DNA of 64,000 nucleotides from Manduca sexta (GCF_014839805.1 NC_051142.1:17144589-17208588), one strand, 5' to 3'. Positions 1-12,790 are shown, numbered from the stretch's first letter. The notes: generated by a model from the letters alone, not told the origin. Program-made: numbers and translations.

Positions 1-3000
1 CGAGCGACATTTTACATAAAAAGAAATCAAAACCTGTATAAGTAAACTACTGAATGAGATCAATATAATTTTAAATACACCTATAATTGGCCAGCACTCT
101 GCACTGTTAGGTTCCATCTACTGCCATCAATCATTGCAGAGAGCTCAAAAAGAGATCCTCAATGTTTCTTCAACATTTCACTTAGAAACAGTTAAAATCG
201 GTTCTAATATGTTTGATACCTATTGTTTTAAGGCGTGGGCGGTCTAATATCATGATACATTCTAATTAAAATAAGTAGGACACACAATAGATTCCTAGTT
301 CAAGCAAATATTTGTACAGACCGTGACGAAGTTAGAAAAGGTTAGTCTCCTATTTCAATTAATTTAGTACATACCACAGACATTTAATAAGATGGAATAT
401 CTAGATTAATTCTATGACATACGTTATTTTACATTAAAAAAAAATTTTTAACGGAAATAAAACTTTATTTAAAAGCTGTTTCTTTTTATGAAGCTTTTGC
501 TACTTTACCAGGTTTTGAAAAGTAGACAATAGCAAACCAGGGATATCCAGTTCAAACAGATATTAGTGAAATAATTTTCATACTCGGACAAGCAGTTTCC
601 AGACTCCTGAAAAGGGCGTTAAAACAAAAATTCAAAAGAGTAAACTTTACAGCTCTAATAGCTAATGTCATAGTTATGTATAACGTGGTATGCGCGTATT
701 TTTATACAACTAATATCGAGTCAACGCATTCGCAGTTTGCCTGATAATATAGATATGTACGGCGGAGTATCTCGCCCTATACTGACCCAGTATCAAAGTT
801 TTCCGGAACTCATACGGGTTGCAGCATCTATACAAGCCTATTTCCCGGTAGTCTGAACGTGAATCCTCGAGTTCCATGAAGCTCGGAGTCCTCGTATCAT
901 TAATACAGACAAATACTGGTGGTAGCAACACGCTTATAGATATATCTAAATCTAACTACGAAACACAATAGCATAATGACTGAAACCTAGACTTCAATAA
1001 ACTACATCACACTGCGCTCTTCACCTTGAAATATCAGATGTCGAGCCTCAAAATACCCACTAATTACAATGTCTATAATGTCTCAAACTGGTTCACATTA
1101 GAGTTTAAACTTCGATATCGTTCATGTAGTGTGTATAACCAATGTACTTAATTCGCATTCACTCATTCCTCCCGGTCAAATACCTCGTTTGTTTACCAAA
1201 TAAATTGGCATGCGGCAGAAATAGGATCTATGGTAATGTATATAACAATCTGCTAACACGTGCATTGAGTCGACAAAAGCGTTTCTTTGCCAACTGCGGG
1301 AGTTAATCGTAAGTAGCTTGTTTTATTCAAGAATCGTCACTTAATAGTCGAAAGCAGGAAAACGAGAAAATATTATATATCTAGATAGATATTAATCTCT
1401 TTATAACAGACCAGTGTAACTATAGGCAGTAAGTACCTATACTTACAAGAACGAAAAAGATGAGTGATCACTGAACAGTAAAAAACATCCATAATGCTAG
1501 GTGAATTGCGTGTGCATTCTTTCGTACTGCAGTTTAGGAAGATATTGGCGTTTTATTTATTTATGCTAAAGAGACGCCACTGTAACTACACTTTACTTAC
1601 CGAGCATTGAGGAGACGTCTGATTTCTCACGGTGATTATATATCATAATGCAATGTGTGTTTTTATTCAAAATTCTAGGTAGTCCGTGATGTTATTTATA
1701 GACATATTGCGCCTATCATTTGGTTATATACAAACGAATTTCATGTGCTAGTCATTCACCGTACGAAACCCAACAACAAATTACGTCTACTCATCGACCT
1801 ATATGTATCTACCTATGTATATTTGACAGTTAGTTACCAACATTTATGTGTAGGTATCCATTCAAATAGATACCTACAACTAAAACTGATTAGGTAACAT
1901 ACCTTAACTACCCATTTCATGAATGGTAGGCGTCCACAATCCTCATTAAAATTTCACGTGACGACACAGGTAAAATTCACTCGAGTGTTGTCTATTTTCG
2001 GAATGACGTCAGCAATCGTCATAAGAAAAGATTGCGTGCGCTATTCAATATTTATATTCTTATGCATAGTGACGTAGGTAATTGAGGTGTGACGTAGTTG
2101 GAATTAGTTTTAGGTAATTGGCCAGTCTTACTGTCGGTATGTTTTTTCGAAAAGGAATCCACTTCAAAATTGCTATTTCTATATATTTCTATACTTATGA
2201 GTACCTACTACTACTAATTATATTGTGATAGGTAGTAAATCTTTGTCACCCACGTTTATGGGGTGCCATTATACGTTTACCCACAATACGAAAATAATCA
2301 GTCACAACGTAGCTTTAGAGGAAATACACAGGGAATAAAAAGAGTTTAAGCATGAGCGTACTTAGAGTCATTTTCCAAGAGGTGCTAAAGTCTCTAGACT
2401 AAAAAAATATAATCACGTTTTAGTACTTGCAGATTTAATAATTTTATCCGTTTAATTTTTTTATAGTACCAAATTTTTACATATAATTAATATACAATAC
2501 TTTGGGCAAAGTCCACTCGGCCTCTCTTTGCGTACGTCTAAGGGTTTCCCGCTCCGTAAATAACAGCGTTTGAAACGTTTAAAAAGAAAGAACAACATTA
2601 TTTATTACTCTCATCAATCTTTCAATCCACTAAAGCTCTAATTCCCTTACACACAATTCTAATCCTTGTGGGGCACTTACCCACATGCCCTCAATAACTA
2701 TTAGGCCGCCTTCTCTTTCGTAAGTCGTAACCTTTGCGTTTATGGGTCAGTCTGTTGAAAGTACCTTTTGGAATCTTTATTGTTTTTGTGGTACACTCGA
2801 TAATTAAACCTTCAATGAATGTCATTAACTAGACTATAAAATCATTGTTTACATTCGTTTTTGCCTGGAATAATTTGAAAAGTCGATGTAAAACATTGAT
2901 TAGGCGCATCAATGCTATTATATATAAATATTTAACGGTAGGTAAAGAGCTTTAAACCTCATAGTGTTCAGTATAAGATTCAAAGCTTGAAATTGTATAT

Positions 3001-5480
3001 CTAGTTACAGTTAGTAGATAGCTTAGTTTTAGAATATTTGTGTTCGCCCGGATAGCGACCACCGTACAGAGGTAGTAAAACCCGCCATAGTAGTCTACGT
3101 AATTGTGTCGCTTCTCGGAATCAGCGTGTGTGCCTATATCCGATTTCAAACAGGCCGGCATTATTAAATCGACTGACGAGGGATAATCATCTCGTCACTT
3201 TATCTAAACCCTACTTCACTGACCGTCAGTTTTAAATGGAGTCATTTTGCTTTTCCAGCAAACGTCCATAATTCAGCAAACACCACTATGAGATTCGCAC
3301 TAACTCCCTATGGAACCCTAATAATCCAGTTACATTGTAAGCCGGCTTTGGATCACAATCATTTGTCAATACTCAATAAAAATGTTTGTTTGCTGAAATT
3401 TTCAATGTTTATCTTCAAACGGTTTAATAATAGATAGGCAAATCAATATGAGTCCTTCGTAGCATTTATATTATCCCTCTGTGTTTTACGAAGTGCGCTA
3501 GCCTTGCGTTCACCATGATAGCTTGTAGTTTTATGGATTTCATAATAAACATTAGAAAACTAGACTAATATTGGACAATTCTTTTTTTTATTTTTAGTAA
3601 CATAAATTTGTCCTGAGTTCTAAGTTCTAACCCAAGGCAGATCAAGTCTTCCCTTGGTATTTTATAGAACCTGAGATATACAGAAAGAAAGCTATGAAAA
3701 CATAAAAAATGTACAAGAGGAAATCGCATTTGAATATAAGTTAAAAAAAGGTGAAAACTACGTGATTTCCAAATGCTTGATCGGAAATCTTTGCATCAAT
3801 ACCTATAATTAATAAAAAAAAATCGGTTGAAGAGAACGGCTGGACATACACCGGATTCCATATATTTTTTTACATAGATTACCGAAAAATAAACCGTAAT
3901 AAATTGACAAATTATGTTTGTCCACCCGCGTCGATGGCCACTGGAGATCTATTTTGAGTGACATACATACATTGTATGTAGTGGGTAGTGATGTAGCGTG
4001 TCCCCAAATTGCACGCTTGTTGACAGACAAGCGCTGTGAGCGTGTCGACATCGATACTCGATAGCTTATAGAAATAACTTTTATATTTTCACTTCATAAT
4101 GCCTTTGGCTATCAGGCTGTTCTGATACGAGTGGTTACTTTTATTGTAGTACATTGCATTTGATTGCAAGTGCTGTCCAAACATAATGTTACTGAACGAA
4201 AAACGTTGTATGCTTGTTTCGGAGACTAATCGTCGACATTCAGTTAACAGCTTGGTTTACTGGATGTAATAATTGTACGCCGACTGTCCTGTACTTGTTT
4301 CACCGGAAATATTTATGCCATCATTGTATGACGGTTTCTGTCTGATCCTCTACCAAATATGTACCATATTCATTAGCCCAAGTATAGCATTGAAATAATT
4401 TTAAAAGTTCTGGCAAGTCAGTTATTACCGGTACCAACGACACAAGATTTGTATCGTGGCGTGGGTCAAGACTATCAGTGACTGCTAGCTATTTCTTTAT
4501 TAAGGTATTTCGTAATATGGCTACTTCTCTTGAATTAAGTGACTAATAGACGTTTTATTTTACCTACCATTAAGGTATTTCGTGATATGGGTGCTTCTCC
4601 TCTTGATTTATCCTATACAATATCCAGGGATGAAGGTTTCCGAACCTGGGAACGACACTTAATATGTCAATACATCTAATTTCAGCGTGGACACAAGTGT
4701 GTCAACCTATGTGATGTGACTGACGCCAAATTACGGGATTAATGTTGGGATATTAAATTTCGATATCGATAGATTTTTGTATAACATCAATAGAAATATA
4801 CAGTTATATAGCAACTTATGTATTTTATAAACCGTTTGTGTCACTTCATTATAAATTATCAACATAGCCCATTTTAGATTTTATCGAGCGGCATGGAAAT
4901 TGATATTGATAAGTCCCCTTTTCTTTGGACCACTTTGGTTCGGAAACTACTATGCATATTCACAGAAAGAAGTTATACTTCGGGATGTATGTCATAAGTG
5001 TGTATTTATGAATATAGCTATGTAGCTAAGTCTCTTCAAGCATGAACTCACGTAAGTAATTATGATTTAAAACTCCCTTTGTATATTTACGGAACAGATG
5101 ACAAAAAAATTTAAAGCCTTAGTCAAATAAACTATTATGTTATACATTTTAAACAGGTACTTGAGTTTTATTTTTAATTGATATTATTTATCTACTTACC
5201 GCATATTGACATAAATAAAGAAAAACTATTCCAACAAAGTAATTACAGTTTTTATCGTCCTGCTTAGGAACGGTAAGCGCTAAAAAATAGTGCATCAGTT
5301 TATAACTAACGAAGCGAAATTATTCTTTTTTTTAATTTAAAAGTTAATAACAGCATAAACAAACTTAGATAAAACGAATAAACGTAAATGTAACCCATTT
5401 AGTCAATCATAAAGTAATACATTTCATTACCTGCTATAAAACAAACAATTATGAAGCATTAAAACTTTCACCATTAATTT
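1..5480. other. AT-rich intergenic region
   Basis: I see no convincing gene here. Open frames are short, lack splice-site context and resemble no family I recognise. The stretch is AT-rich with scattered homopolymer runs. One repeat copy (about 2955-3190, minus strand) is listed separately. Two nearly identical short stretches, 'ttaaggtatttcgt' followed by 'atatgg', occur near 4500 and 4570 and suggest a small local duplication. Distal regulatory DNA for the downstream anoctamin gene could be present but cannot be recognised by eye. Confidence 0.6.
2955..3190 (-). repeat. Interspersed repeat, family R3
   Basis: Read on the minus strand, this gives a block with a 'gatgattatccctcgtcag' core, then 'atgccggcctgtt', then 'ggcgggtttta', in the same order as copies at 25600-25865 and 55455-55700. 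It is a degraded non-coding dispersed repeat, probably a SINE or a truncated retroelement tail. The open frame across it on the minus strand is a shadow of the repeat. Confidence 0.65.
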
Positions 5481-5499
5481 TTCTGTTATCGACAGATCG

Positions 5500-5684
5500 C
5501 CATACTCCACTAACCATTAGTGTCATTCAAGCGGCCATCTTGGATAGTTTATTCGATAATTGAACGCTGGCGGAAACGCGCGCGGTTTTGGTGCAATGGG
5601 CGCGCGGGAAATAGAAAAAAAAAAATAACAAAAAGTATTAGCGACCAGTGTCATGTTATGAACGCGTCGGTTTAATTTTAATTC
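5500..5684 (+). promoter_or_regulatory. Probable promoter of the anoctamin gene
   Basis: This is a sharply GC-richer patch in an AT-rich landscape, with several CpG-containing words (gcgcgcgg, ggcgcgcggg, aacgcgtcgg). It contains 'gcggccatcttgg', which matches the GCCATCTTG-type motif bound by YY1 / Pleiohomeotic, at about 5531. It ends at an arthropod-type initiator, TCAGT at 5683-5687. A donor-like GTAAGT follows 45 bases later. No TATA box is obvious. Assignment to the anoctamin is by orientation and the acceptor at 22069; no transcript evidence is available. Confidence 0.5.
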
Positions 5685-5729
5685 AGTGAGTGATGTGATG
5701 TTTGCCTGATTTATTTGTGATTTTGTGTG
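5685..5729 (+). other. Probable non-coding first exon (5' UTR) of the anoctamin gene
   Basis: The stretch runs from the A of the TCAGT initiator to the donor 'gtgtg|gtaagt' at 5730. The first coding exon at 22075 is preceded by a clear acceptor ('tttatttttag', AG at about 22067-22068) only a few bases before its ATG, so at least one upstream non-coding exon must exist. This is the best candidate I see, implying a first intron of about 16.3 kb. The true start could lie slightly upstream. Confidence 0.45.
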
Positions 5730-5976
5730 GTAAGTAACTTTTTAATGATTACGTATTATCTAAGGATGTATGGTTTTTACGACGCCTGTATTCTTTTAGT
5801 TTAGCTAGTTTTTATTAAGTTTGTGATTACATTTGCACGCGTTTCTTATGCGTTATCAAAAAACAACAAAACATTTAACACTCAGTTGCTTGAAGTTGTC
5901 ATTCATACGGGTTTTCCGGATATGGCTTAATTCGTAAGTCGTCCGAGGGCGTCCTGTTCTTAAAAAAGGATAACTT

Positions 5977-6016
5977 AATCACATTCTTTATAAACTTATA
6001 ATAAAGAATGTGATTT
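5977..6016. repeat. Short perfect inverted repeat (hairpin)
   Basis: Arms 'aatcacattcttta' (5977-5990) and 'taaagaatgtgatt' (6003-6016) are perfect 14-base reverse complements around a 12-base AT spacer. It lies about 250 bases inside the presumed first intron. It may be a small MITE core. Confidence 0.75.
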
Positions 6017-6766
6017 TTTTACCCAGGGAACAGCCGCTTTTCTGATATTTAATGAATAATAAAAGTTATTATCAAAAAAGTTAGGCTAACGGAAGTGGAA
6101 CTGACAGTCATGCTATGTCAAGACAAAAACTTCAGGTTCGATTCCAGGAGAGACTTTTATGAGAAAATCTAAAACTTCGGACATCTGGTTAAGAATTTCG
6201 AGGGTAACTAAAGTCCGCTAACTTGCATCCACCCAGCGGAACAAACGAGAGGCGTAACCTCTCATTAGAGTAGGGTTGACTGTAAATAACTATAAGGGGC
6301 TAATATTCAAGCGATATGGTTAATTAACCTAATGTTTTCATTACCTCTGGCGTTTTCCTAACGGCTCGTAGGGTCTGTTTTCTTAAGCGTTGCCTGACCT
6401 TTAGTATTCTCGGGGGACCCTTGACTCCCTTATCTTTAATAACCTTATTAGCCAGTAAATTAAACAAATACAGTCTTACTTATAAACTTGTTTTAGCGTT
6501 AAGAGGTGGTTAAGAATTGCTTAAATAGCTGTCATACACATCACCGGTTTCCTAATTTAAACTTTATTAAGAAGCAAGATTGCGGGTTTTGATTTACAAC
6601 TGATTGAGTAAATTTTTGTTTTAACTAAGCATAGCTTTTTTTTATAAGTAAAGCTGAATATAATCACCGGTGTTTTAAAGTTACTTATTTAAGTCAGGCA
6701 TCATATGTTTTACTTAAAAATCTACAAGAAGATCGTAGTATCATATAGTATCGTAGTATCAAGATC

Positions 6767-6970
6767 GTAGATCGGACCACCATCACCTAAAATTTTAAAA
6801 AAGTTGTATAATTTCAAAATGTAGGTAGATATTGTAACTCTGACTTTGCGGAAGAACAACACCTCAGTCCTCCTGCGACCATGAAGGATGTAAAGTCTTC
6901 AAAACGTTAGGAGAAAAATAAAATATAAAAAACCGCTATAGAATCCGAAAAGTAGTTTAATTTTAAATAT
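6767..6970 (+). repeat. Interspersed repeat, family R6
   Basis: Contains the family's ordered blocks: 'aaatgtaggtagatattgtaa', a 'ctgcgaccatgaaggatg' block, 'aaaacgttaggagaaaa', and a tail 'ccgctatagaatccgaaaa' followed by 'gtagttt'. Other copies lie at 10985-11170, 17510-17600 (minus), 34025-34135, 56640-56795 and 62405-62605. The family is non-coding. Confidence 0.7.
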
Positions 6971-7487
6971 ACAAGAAGGTCCTACTTAACCTAAAATATA
7001 TAATTTTATATTTACTTGTATATATAGTATATTATATATATAACCACACTATTCGCAGAACGGAATTATGACCGAAATAACTAAACACTATTAAAAGACA
7101 ATCAGTTTTTGTCCGCTCTCGTTTTCAATGATGAAACGTGATTTGTATTTAAAACATTTTCCTTAGCTGTTTTCCTGATTGCGATTACTATTTTGAGTGC
7201 AGATTTTGTCAAACCTAGTTTTGTTTTTGAGTGCAAGTTTTTTCAAACCCAGTTTAGTTTTTACTCGTACATGGTAAGTCTAATTTTAATCATCTCATAT
7301 ATTAACACCCAAATATATATAACAAAAGGATAGTTAAAGGGCTAGAGGTATAAATAGAAGTAACACACTAACAGAAGTTTGACGAGCCTATTATTTCACA
7401 GCCTTACTTTTTCCTCATAATGTTTGTTACCAATAAACGTAGTGAGAAATATCCCTCAGGCATGAGAGCCATATCTTCACATTATCA

Positions 7488-7815
7488 CCATCATCATTTC
7501 AGCCTGGATTCGTCCGCTGCTGGACATAGGCCTCCCCATTGAGCGCCATAGGGACCGGTTCTGGGCCGCCCTCATCCATCGGACTCCGGCGACCCTCACC
7601 AGGTCGTCGGTCCATCTCGTGGGGGGTCTACGTATGCTACGTCTCCAGGTTCCTGGTCGCCACTCTAGAATTTTGCCGCCCCCACGGCCATCAGTTCTAC
7701 GAGCTATGTGCCCTGCCCACTGCCACTTGAGTTTCGCAACTTTAAGGGCTATGTCGGTTACTTTGGTTCTCCTGCGAATCTCCTCATTTCTGATTCGATC
7801 TCATATCTTCACATA
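7488..7815 (-). pseudogene. RTE-type non-LTR retrotransposon, 3' end of the reverse-transcriptase ORF
   Basis: On the minus strand this translates to the very end of an RTE-like endonuclease/reverse transcriptase. Motifs in order are RRRTKVTDIA, KLKWQWAGHIARRTDGR, ILEWRPGTW and RRPPTRWTDDLVRVAG, then RWMRAAQNRSLWRSMG. The terminal 'atgtccagcag' region follows the coding part. It is a 5'-truncated dead copy of the kind left by target-primed reverse transcription. The related fragment at 45716-45985 is on the plus strand. Plus-strand open frames across it are shadows. Confidence 0.85.
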
Positions 7816-8454
7816 TCACAACCAATTCCGCTTAGTCCTTGGGTACAGTCACTCATCGTCCGGACGTCACGGAGGCTGTCAAAATATTAAAAAAACCTAA
7901 CCACTCCTAAACATCCAACTTTTTACAAATTAATAAAAATCTGCCCTCATTTAGACTGGAATAAGTAAACATTAAAATAATATATTTTAATGCAAAGTGC
8001 GTGTAAATTCAACGTTTAAATTGGACTAGAAACTGCGACTAAATATTATTATTTAACTTCCTTATTGTACGAAGGCACGTACTCCAAACAGGTCAATGTA
8101 ACTACACCTGCTGGCTATAATTGGCTGGAGGAAGGGTACCAGACATATTTCACTCTTCTGTATCGCAACCACTCTTTCCAGGGTCAGGTGGTATAACCTC
8201 CCAGAGTCAGGCGGTCTATATCGAGGACAGCCTGGCATAATGCTAATAACCATGGAGGGATCATATTCTCGTTGTCTGAGGTCAACAGTTTATTTTGACT
8301 TCTCTAGATTTATCACCAGGTCCTAAGAAACTTACGTCTATTGGCCAGTACGAATTTAAAAAAAAAACCGCTCTTATTCAAAGTTGTTGAAAACGTTTAT
8401 TTTACAAGAACATAATCTATATTAATATATAAAGCAAAAGAATTTGTTTGAACA

Positions 8455-8910
8455 CGCTAATCTCGGGAACTACTAAACTGTTTTTTTTTAACTCTAGTAG
8501 GAAGCTACATTTCTCCTCAGTGTTATAGGCTAGATTTTTTCGGGAAAAATATAAACCGGAACTTTATCCCGGATAAACTTGTTAACACGGACGGAGCCAC
8601 AAGCAATATTATTTATTACTAGCTGACCCGACAGACTTTGTCCCGTCTTAGCTATGAATTTGCAGCGCACATCCTGTCAATCGCTGACAGTTATTTCGAA
8701 CAATTGAAAGTTATATAAAATTAATATTTTCGTTAAGTTTTCTTAAATTTTCTATTTTTCCGCGTAATTTTTTGATTTTTTTCTTTCATAAGAACCTTCT
8801 TCTGACAATAACAAACACAACAAAAATAATTTGAAATCGGTCCAGCCGTTCACGCGAGGCGCGTGGCGCGACCAACGGAAAAGGCATTCATTTTTATATA
8901 TATAGAAAAA
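8455..8910 (+). repeat. Degraded retroelement/Helitron-like remnants
   Basis: Two abutting remnants are seen. 8455-8620 has 'gaacacgctaatctcgggaactactaaac', a gap, and 'atcccggataaac', shared with 16015-16190 and 58385-58540. 8620-8910 begins 'actagctgacccgacagac' and ends with a 'cagccgttcacgcgag' block and an AT-rich tail. Both are common styles of dispersed element in lepidopteran genomes. No coding potential was seen. Confidence 0.55.
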
Positions 8911-9058
8911 TAACCGATACGATTGTTGAAGACGATTTGGACGGTTTCATACACTGAAGTCGTTGCCTAAATGATCTTTTATAATACAACTCGTAAATAC
9001 ATGATAATGTTTTATTTACTGAAATTATTCACTCTAATGTTTACAAAAAGTTTTATAC

Positions 9059-9323
9059 TTACCCCCTTATTCATAAACGTTTTTTATCTAAGGACGGAGT
9101 AAAGCTGTGATAACAAGTCTGTTTTTCAGTGCCCAACGGCACTAAGAAACAGACATAGGAGCCGTGTGATTGGCTATTATTGTTGTATCTCAATATTAGC
9201 CAATCACAACGGCCCTATGTCTACGCACTGAGAAGACCGCCATGCCGTCAGCACTGAGAAACAGACTTGTTATCACAGCTTTACTTGGTCGTTCGATAAA
9301 AAACGTCTATGAATAAGGGGGTT
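9059..9323. mobile_element. Foldback MITE with 'acccccttattcataaacg' termini
   Basis: The left end 'acccccttattcat' (9061) and right end 'atgaataagggggt' (about 9309-9322) are inverted. Long internal arms also match in reverse: 'gctgtgataacaagtctgttt' against 'aaacagacttgttatcacagc', 'ggagccgtgtgattggct' against 'agccaatcacaacggcc'. The element is about 265 bases with no open frame, typical of a non-autonomous DNA transposon. The superfamily is undetermined; the flanks do not show an unambiguous target duplication. Confidence 0.8.
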
Positions 9324-9789
9324 AGTCTCTGCGGATATTTTATCAAAATTGTAAACAGATAAAATATCTTACATAATCTTGACCGGCTCAAATCATTCCG
9401 TCAGTAATTTTATCTTAAAATGACAGCGTGTTTTTCAAATCTCTATTTTATCACCGAATAAAAGTTAGCACATAGCGAATATTCTGGAACCTTACTATTT
9501 TTTTTTTAAGTCTGTTTTATTTCTTCATAATTTATACGAGCGCCAGTGGCCAAAGGTGAAATTTTCTGAAAAGGAACCCGACACAACATATAAGTACTAA
9601 TAATATGCATAAATACAAACTGCAAATCGTTCCAATGGTAATAAGATTTTACATAAATTACGAAAGTGAAGCCGGTAGGAATCAGGTTATACGGACCCTT
9701 CGCCACTATCGGAAGCCGCCAACTAGTTACTGATTAACACTACTTACACTACTATAAAACTGAGCGAATGTTTGTCAGAAAAAAATATA

Positions 9790-10154
9790 TTAAGGTGGTA
9801 GCTCAAGGTCCATTTTCATACATTTTGTTTCGGCTTTAATCTGGGTAACTAAACAAGTATTGGCAAGTAAAGAATTTAAATTCACGTCTAGTTGGTGATT
9901 AGTTCTCGCAGTTGAAAGAAAAACGTAAAATAATTAATAATCATGGATATTTCGGCCTTTAAAATTTAATATGACGAAATTTTAAAGGCAGAAATATCCA
10001 TGATTATTAATTATTTTTACATTTTCTTTCAACTGCGAGAACTAATCACTAACTAGACGTGAATTTAAATTCTTTACTTGCCAATACTTGTTTAGTTACC
10101 CAGATTAAAGCCGAAACAAAATGTATGAAAATGGACCTTGAGCTACCACCTTAA
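9790..10154. mobile_element. TTAA-flanked foldback MITE, copy 1
   Basis: Near-perfect palindrome of 365 bases bounded by TTAA on both sides (9790-9793 and 10151-10154). The left arm begins GGTGGTAGCTCAAGG and the right arm ends CCTTGAGCTACCACC. TTAA target duplication is the signature of piggyBac-superfamily transposons, so this is most likely a non-autonomous piggyBac-type element. There is no coding capacity. Copy 2 lies at 18477-18843. Arm sequences differ between copies but match within each copy (see findings). Confidence 0.88.
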
Positions 10155-10651
10155 ACAGAATAATTAGTTATAAACCGGACAGCAGAACCAAATTTCCCCA
10201 AATTTATTGCCAATTGACAATAAGTTGTCTTATTTGAAATGTATGTGTGACAAGATTTAGCATCCTGAGATATAATATAAAATTAACATACTTACAGAAA
10301 ATATGCTTATATGCGCATTACTATCGTGCAAATATGGAAAATATATGAAGTATTTTATATAAATGTTTTGCTATTTCACATTCGATTGAGTAACCATCGC
10401 ATGAGGGCAAAAATGTTGTATGACAATGTTCCCAATGTCCTCTCTATATCATTTTAAAACTCTGCTCAGAAACAAGTGACAAAAGATCCAGATTAAGTAA
10501 CTAATTGGCTTATTGGCCGACTAACCGCCGATTTTCAAACATATTAATTATGTCCTAGCAATCTAGGACATAATTACCTAATATTGTAGGGCAATCCCTA
10601 TTCAGTAACATTTTCCTATTTATTTCAGAACCTATGGCCAAAAAGCCTTTC

Positions 10652-10776
10652 TACAATCGTTAATGCTAATATAAAACAGAAAAAGTATTCGGGAATGACA
10701 TAATATTTTATCGATAAGTATATCGCTAAAATATGTCATTCTTATACTTACGCAACGTAAGCGTTAACGATTTGTA
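10652..10776. mobile_element. Small MITE, family M3 (TACAATCGTTAACGCTA termini)
   Basis: Left terminus 'tacaatcgttaatgcta' and right terminus 'taagcgttaacgatttgta' are inverted. The interior carries 'gggaatgac' and 'tatcgataagtat', shared with copies at 11804-12220, 18240-18362 and 47355-47431. Length is about 125 bases; non-coding. Confidence 0.78.
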
Positions 10777-10879
10777 TACGCGAAAGTCAGACATATAAGT
10801 AAACCATTTTTTTAGATTTTATAGCGTTTTTTTTATAATTTTATTATTTATTTATTTTACACTCCATAAACAATAAAAT

Positions 10880-11170
10880 TTGTACACAGGCGGACTTAAT
10901 GCCATAGGCATTCTCTCCCAGTCAACCTTAGGGTGGAGCAAAGATGAACAAGGTTTTCTCGAACCCAATACCAGACTCTGCCAGACTTCAAAAAAATTTA
11001 ATTTTAGCATAATTGTAAAATGTAGGTAGATATTGTAACTTTGACATTTCAGATGACGAACACTTCGGTCCCTCTGACGTAGTAATATTACTTACTATAT
11101 ATTGACCCTCCGTGACAATGACAGTTACAAGGCCTTCGAAACGTCGGGGGCAATTATAATATAAAAAACC
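10880..11170 (+). repeat. Interspersed repeat remnants (R6 and a 'cggacttaatgcc' block)
   Basis: 10880-10945 has 'ggcggacttaatgccatagg' and 'cagtcaaccttagggtgga', also found degraded at 42820-42860. 10985-11170 is an R6 copy with 'aaaatgtaggtagatattg', a central tract ending 'cgaaacgtcgggggc', and 'ataaaaaacc'. No gene is present. Confidence 0.6.
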
Positions 11171-11803
11171 ATGACTTGATTATTCGGACCTAAATTATAC
11201 GGATTCGCGATTATCCGATTGACAACCGTAATCCGCTCTAGGATGGAACTCAGTACGAAACTCAAAAACTGCATTGATTTTGAAAATTCTTTCACCAATA
11301 GCCTTCTAACCTAACCACATTGACCTGAGTTCTATAGGCTACTTTTTATCCCAGAAATCATTATTAATGCGGGCAGAGCAAAACTAGTTAATAATAAGTC
11401 ATGTATTAAAATTGCTTCCCTTCGTACATGGAATTATCCGTAGTTTCAATTATCCGAATGCTTTACGAAAACAATTATTTATCGTGCTCCATTGTATTCG
11501 CTCTGAGTGAAGCTTAATAATTATCATTGATATGATAGTTAAGAAAAACGAGAAGATACTCAGGCGCAGCTCTCTGTTAGTAGGAAAGTTATTCTAAACA
11601 TAAGGTATTTATTCTTAGAACAATAGTTCAGCCATTGATAATAAACAGATTGTAAACAATTGTTTAACGCGTTCAATCGTAATTGTTCTGTGTTTGTTCT
11701 TTTTAAAGGGCACTAAAGTCAGTTTTATTTTAACGATGGGGATCTCGGCAAGAGGTTATAAGCTATAATTAAATTGCCTGGAATCCTAACTAAGTTTCCT
11801 TTG

Positions 11804-12220
11804 TACAATCGTTAACGCTAAAAGAAAACAGAAATAAGGTATGGGAATAAGATATCCCTTCGATAAGTATTCACTAGTGGTAGGTCTCTCATATTTGAGA
11901 GTCCGCCTGGGTAGATATTTCTGCCGCCAAGCAACAGTGTGTAGTCACTGTTGTGTTCCGGTTTGAAGGACAGTGTAGCCAGTGTAACTACTGGACATAA
12001 TGAGACATAACATCTCAAGTCTCAGGATGGCGAGCGCAGTGGAATACCAAACAATACTTTGTAACTCAAGGTGTTGGATGGTGTTTCTACTGTTTACAGG
12101 CGGTCGTATTACTTACCGTCAGGTGAATGGCAAGCTCGTCTCGTCAATTAATTCAAAAAACAAGTATATCGTTAGGACAATATGTTCCATATATAGATAA
12201 CGTTAGCGTTAACGATTATA
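11804..12220. mobile_element. M3 MITE interrupted by a SINE-like insertion
   Basis: The left part (11804 to about 11875) has the M3 terminus 'tacaatcgttaacgcta' and the interior 'cttcgataagtat'. The right part (about 12165-12220) resumes with 'aagtatatcgttagga' and ends with the inverted terminus 'tagcgttaacgattata'. Between them lies about 290 bases of a different family (R4), so this is a nested insertion. The target looks to be near the 'aagtat' word, which occurs on both sides. Confidence 0.75.
11876..12165 (+). repeat. Interspersed repeat, family R4, nested in an M3 MITE
   Basis: Contains 'agatatttctgccgccaagc', 'gtgttccggtttgaaggac', 'tggcgagcgcagtggaatac', 'aaggtgttggatggtgtttct' (in part) and 'ggcaagctcgtctcgtca' in that order. 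The same order appears at 60640-60845 and, degraded, at 49655-49830. It is a short retroelement tail or SINE with no protein. It presumably inserted after the surrounding M3 copy. Confidence 0.72.
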
Positions 12221-12599
12221 GATAGGTATTTTGCTATGGACCCTGATATAATAACTTTACCCGCTGCTAAATATAGGCCATGCCTATAAAACAGAAAGGC
12301 TTTTTTACTACTTATAATATCAAAATTGAAAACATTTTTTATACTCTTTTATTGGCTAAAAGAAGGCACAGTCTTTCTGTAACTATCTACTTTTATACAC
12401 TGAAATGACTGTTTTCACCGTACACATATCAACATGTACCCCATAATGACATATCCACGACATGTAAATAAACGTAGCTTCAAATGTTTACAGATATTAT
12501 GTAAAAATAACTATAATAACGACATGGAATCAAGGTTACTGGCCTGACCGTATCAAAATCGCAATTAGTTGGAAAACGTATATTCTGGAATTCATTTTA

Positions 12600-12790
12600 T
12601 TTGTTTTATTTAGTAGATTTGCCTATGGCTCCGCCCGCGTGAAAAAGGTTTTGCGGGATAAAAGTAACCTATAGTTTTTAGGAATAATGTAGTTTCCTTG
12701 GAGTGCAAAAATAAATCTAAATCAATTTAGTTGTTCCTGAGATTAGTGCGTTCAAACAAGCAAATAAACTCTTGAGCTTTCTCTCAGTTT
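12600..12790 (+). repeat. Degraded retroelement 3' region
   Basis: Contains 'cctatggctccgcccgcgtg', 'gttcctgagattagtgcgtt' and 'caaacaagcaaataaactctt'. The last two are the same tail words that end the tandem array at 14238-15030, so this is another copy of that element's 3' end. Confidence 0.6.

Noticed and set aside
710..931. A 73-residue minus-strand ORF near the left edge
   Set aside because: No splice sites, promoter or motif; ordinary chance or old repeat sequence.
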